Under the pieces are notes generated by a model. That model searched no databases. It saw nothing but the letters and a program-made list of their open reading frames with translations, and was not told the DNA's origin. From Clostridia bacterium (lineage in GTDB: Bacteria > Bacillota > Clostridia > Oscillospirales > CAG-272), in NCBI GenBank assembly GCA_017631215.1, contig JAGBTR010000205.1, positions 1 to 6,600 on the forward strand: a DNA stretch of 6,600 nt, in the 5' to 3' direction. The position numbers and the translations under genes are program-made. Positions 5,458 to 6,600 of the stretch are shown piece by piece. The number at the start of each line of letters is the position of its first letter. The first letter of the stretch is position 1.

Positions 5458-5551
5458 ACGGGGAAGAAGCAGGTGAAGGTGCAAGCGTGGCGTAGCGTCG
5501 AGGCGTCCGCCCGTGCTTTTTGGAAAAACGAAAAGTTTTTGCTTTTATCTC

Positions 5552-5580
5552 TTGCTTTTTCTAAAAGTTTGTAATATAAT
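5552..5580 (+). promoter_or_regulatory. Promoter of the GNAT acetyltransferase gene
   Basis: TTGCTT (5552-5557), 17 bases, then a perfect TATAAT (5575-5580). The predicted start is near 5587, giving a leader of about 35 bases. The -35 box matches the consensus at only three positions. The stretch 5496-5551 before it is T-rich and A-rich with only weak inverted repeats. Confidence 0.6.
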
Positions 5581-5622
5581 TAAATAATAGCATTCAATGA
5601 TTGGTCGGGGGTGAGCCGTTTC

Positions 5623-6261
5623 GTGAAAAAGGAATTGATCTGTCGTATCTTTTCCCATATGCCGCAGCTGGAGACCGAGCGGCTGATCCTGCGCCGTATG
5701 CGCGTGGGCGACGAGCAGGATATGTACGAATACGCGCGGCGCAGTGAGGTCACGCGCTATCTGCTCTGGTCGCCGCATCCCGACATCTTTTACACGCGCG
5801 ATTATCTGCGTTATCTCGCCACGCGCTATGCTACGGGCAGCTTTTACGATTGGGCGATCGTACACAAGCAGAGCGGTCGTATGATCGGCACCTGCGGCTT
5901 TACCTCGTTCGATTGCGCCCACGATGCCGCCGAGATCGGCTACGTTCTCAACCCCGACTACCGCGGGCAGGGCATCGCACCCGAGGCCGTCCGCGCGGTG
6001 CTGGCGTTTGGCTTTGAGCGGCTGGCACTCCACCGCATCGAGGCGAGATTTATCGAGGGCAACACCGCCTCGCTCCGTGTGATGGAAAAGGTGGGAATGT
6101 ACTTTGAGGGCTACCGCCGCGAGGCGATGCTGGTCAAGGGCGCTTACCGCACCATCGGCTATTGCTCTATCCTTGCATCCGAATACGAGGCTCGCAAAAA
6201 CGATATGCTTGATGCGGATGTGATCGAATTTCCGCGAAAAAGAGCCTTTTTCGGTGGATAA
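5623..6261 (+). CDS. GNAT family N-acetyltransferase (RimJ/RimL-like)
   Basis: The protein is about 212 residues and belongs to the RimJ/RimL branch of the GNAT superfamily, which transfers acetyl groups from acetyl-CoA to amines such as protein N-termini, amino acids or drugs. Features are LETERLILRRM (residues 16-26) typical of the branch, IGYVLNPDYRGQGIAPEAV (105-123) with the acetyl-CoA-binding RGQGIA loop at 114-119, and HRIEARFIEGNTASLRVMEKVGM (137-159), the motif B region. GTG 5623 is preferred because a GGGGGTG site lies 9 bases upstream; GTG 5611 has no usable site, and ATG 5659, where homology begins, has none close by. The N-terminal 13 residues are therefore uncertain. It is transcribed away from the RNA array from its own promoter. 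The acceptor substrate cannot be inferred. The C-terminal tail after about residue 190 has no recognised motif. Confidence 0.88.
   Translation: MKKELICRIFSHMPQLETERLILRRMRVGDEQDMYEYARRSEVTRYLLWSPHPDIFYTRDYLRYLATRYATGSFYDWAIVHKQSGRMIGTCGFTSFDCAHDAAEIGYVLNPDYRGQGIAPEAVRAVLAFGFERLALHRIEARFIEGNTASLRVMEKVGMYFEGYRREAMLVKGAYRTIGYCSILASEYEARKNDMLDADVIEFPRKRAFFGG
6235..6253 (+). terminator. Possible terminator hairpin overlapping the 3' end of the acetyltransferase gene
   Basis: CGAAAAAG (6235-6242), loop AGC, CTTTTTCG (6246-6253) is a perfect 8-base-pair inverted repeat just before the stop codon. A T6 run follows 13 bases later. The stem is A/T-rich and the T-run is displaced, so a weak or bidirectional terminator is only possible. 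Confidence 0.3.
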
Positions 6262-6307
6262 TCGTGTTTTTTCTGACCAAAAGATATGCTTTTTTGACGC
6301 AAGGCTC

Positions 6308-6336
6308 TTGCCAAGCGCGCGATAATATGTTACAAT
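6308..6336 (+). promoter_or_regulatory. Promoter of the proline-rich ORF
   Basis: TTGCCA (6308-6313), 17 bases, then TACAAT (6331-6336). The predicted start is near 6343, giving a leader of about 57 bases. Each box departs from the consensus at one or two positions. Confidence 0.6.
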
Positions 6337-6399
6337 GAATATCAGGAAATGATCCCTTCGCTCGATTTTTTGTATGGGCGCAGGTGAAAAGAGGTAATT

Positions 6400-6600
6400 A
6401 TGCAAAAGAGAACCAACCCGTTGGCGCTGAAGACGGATACGCCCTCGCGCCCGCTGACGCGTCGTGTCAGCCCCTTCGACGAGCCGATCAAGCCCGTGGA
6501 GGAGATCATTCAGCCGACGCCTGTGCCCGCGGTGACTGAGCCTCCCAAGGATCCCGTCGCTCCCCAACCCGAGCAGCCCGCGGTGGCCGCTGTCCCGTCG
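6400..6600 (+). CDS. Proline-rich protein of unknown function (N-terminal 67 residues; runs off right edge)
   Basis: The frame opens with ATG 6400 behind an AGAGG site 5 bases upstream and stays open to the window end. Residues 1-25 (MQKRTNPLALKTDTPSR and on) are basic. From about residue 25 the sequence is rich in Pro, Val, Glu and Ala (for example KPVEEIIQPTPVPAV at 31-45), which suggests a disordered linker. No signal peptide or membrane segment is seen so far. Such a leader often precedes a folded or membrane domain in cytosolic or envelope-associated proteins, but the domain is outside the window and no function is assigned. Its own promoter and GC-rich codon use like the flanking chromosomal genes support it as a real gene. 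Confidence 0.7.
   Translation, partial: MQKRTNPLALKTDTPSRPLTRRVSPFDEPIKPVEEIIQPTPVPAVTEPPKDPVAPQPEQPAVAAVPS

Larger units (their letters stand above)
5118..5495 (+). pseudogene. C-terminal remnant of a probable phage/mobile-element protein (about 125 codons)
   Basis: The frame is open from further upstream, but protein-like sequence begins near the ATG at 5118 (MSTVKEKIANK), behind a GGGAG only 3 bases away. The middle reads like a real domain: SVVDILETSKYV, then ENKIVLDGVLYDVTFNIRD and KQQIQYLIEFKE, alternating hydrophobic residues that suggest a beta-hairpin. From memory this resembles C-terminal nuclease-like domains of large polyvalent proteins of clostridial phages and conjugative elements; I could not check it. 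The tail (NSIAQKTKKSTPKSKHSV, then SSSEDGEEAGEG) is hydrophilic and likely disordered. Hairpin RNA E, its promoter and its upstream box all lie antisense inside this frame. No N-terminal part of a larger protein is present, so a decayed fragment is the best reading, though a short expressed protein cannot be excluded. Confidence 0.45.

Noticed and set aside
5496..5551. Terminator from the small GGCG-TC-CGCC inverted repeat and following T-run
   Set aside because: The stem is only four pairs with a two-base loop and the T-run is offset, so it is not credible as an intrinsic terminator.
5545..6567. Long minus-strand ORF of 340 codons
   Set aside because: It is antisense to the GNAT gene and the proline-rich ORF, has no recognisable motif and no Shine-Dalgarno, and is explained by GC-rich codon use on the other strand.

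Overview
The window looks like chromosomal DNA of a GC-rich Gram-positive anaerobe of the Bacillota, most likely class Clostridia. The grounds are strong Shine-Dalgarno sites, consensus TTGACA/TATAAT-type promoters, and a gene set (coaE, SLT transglycosylase, M18 aminopeptidase, prfA) familiar from gut Clostridia. The organism is inferred from gene content only.

Positions 1-4429 hold a leftward (minus-strand) operon. In transcription order it is: a Gfo/Idh/MocA-type NAD(P)-dependent oxidoreductase (4429-3296), dephospho-CoA kinase coaE (3299-2688), a membrane-anchored SLT lytic transglycosylase (2691-2077), an M18 metallo-aminopeptidase (2050-653), and peptide chain release factor 1, prfA (615 to beyond the left edge). 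The first two junctions are 4-base stop/start overlaps and the others are gaps of 26 and 37 bases. A TTGAAA-N17-TATAAT promoter lies just upstream at 4490-4518.

Positions 4540-5500 are AT-richer and are the unusual part. They carry five minus-strand cassettes. Each has a near-consensus sigma-70 promoter (TTGACA or TTGACT, 16-17 bases, TATACT). Each promoter is followed, at the expected start point 7-8 bases past the -10 box, by a 64-69 base hairpin RNA closed by its own terminal stem, with a more or less U-rich 3' flank. Hairpin sequences differ between cassettes; promoters are near-identical within two subtypes. Three of the five also share a 32-base box upstream of the -35. Several stem pairs are G-U in the minus-strand RNA but would be A-C in the plus-strand RNA, which supports minus-strand transcription. 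The rightmost cassette lies antisense within the 3' part of a plus-strand ORF (5118-5495) that looks like the C-terminal remnant of a phage or mobile-element protein. Translated on the plus strand, the promoter-box segments of three cassettes give related serine-rich protein tails. I do not recognise a described RNA family here; this array is the candidate for an undescribed system.

Positions 5550-6600 read rightward: a GNAT acetyltransferase (about 5623-6261) with its own promoter, then the start of a proline-rich protein of unknown function (6400 to beyond the right edge), also with its own promoter.
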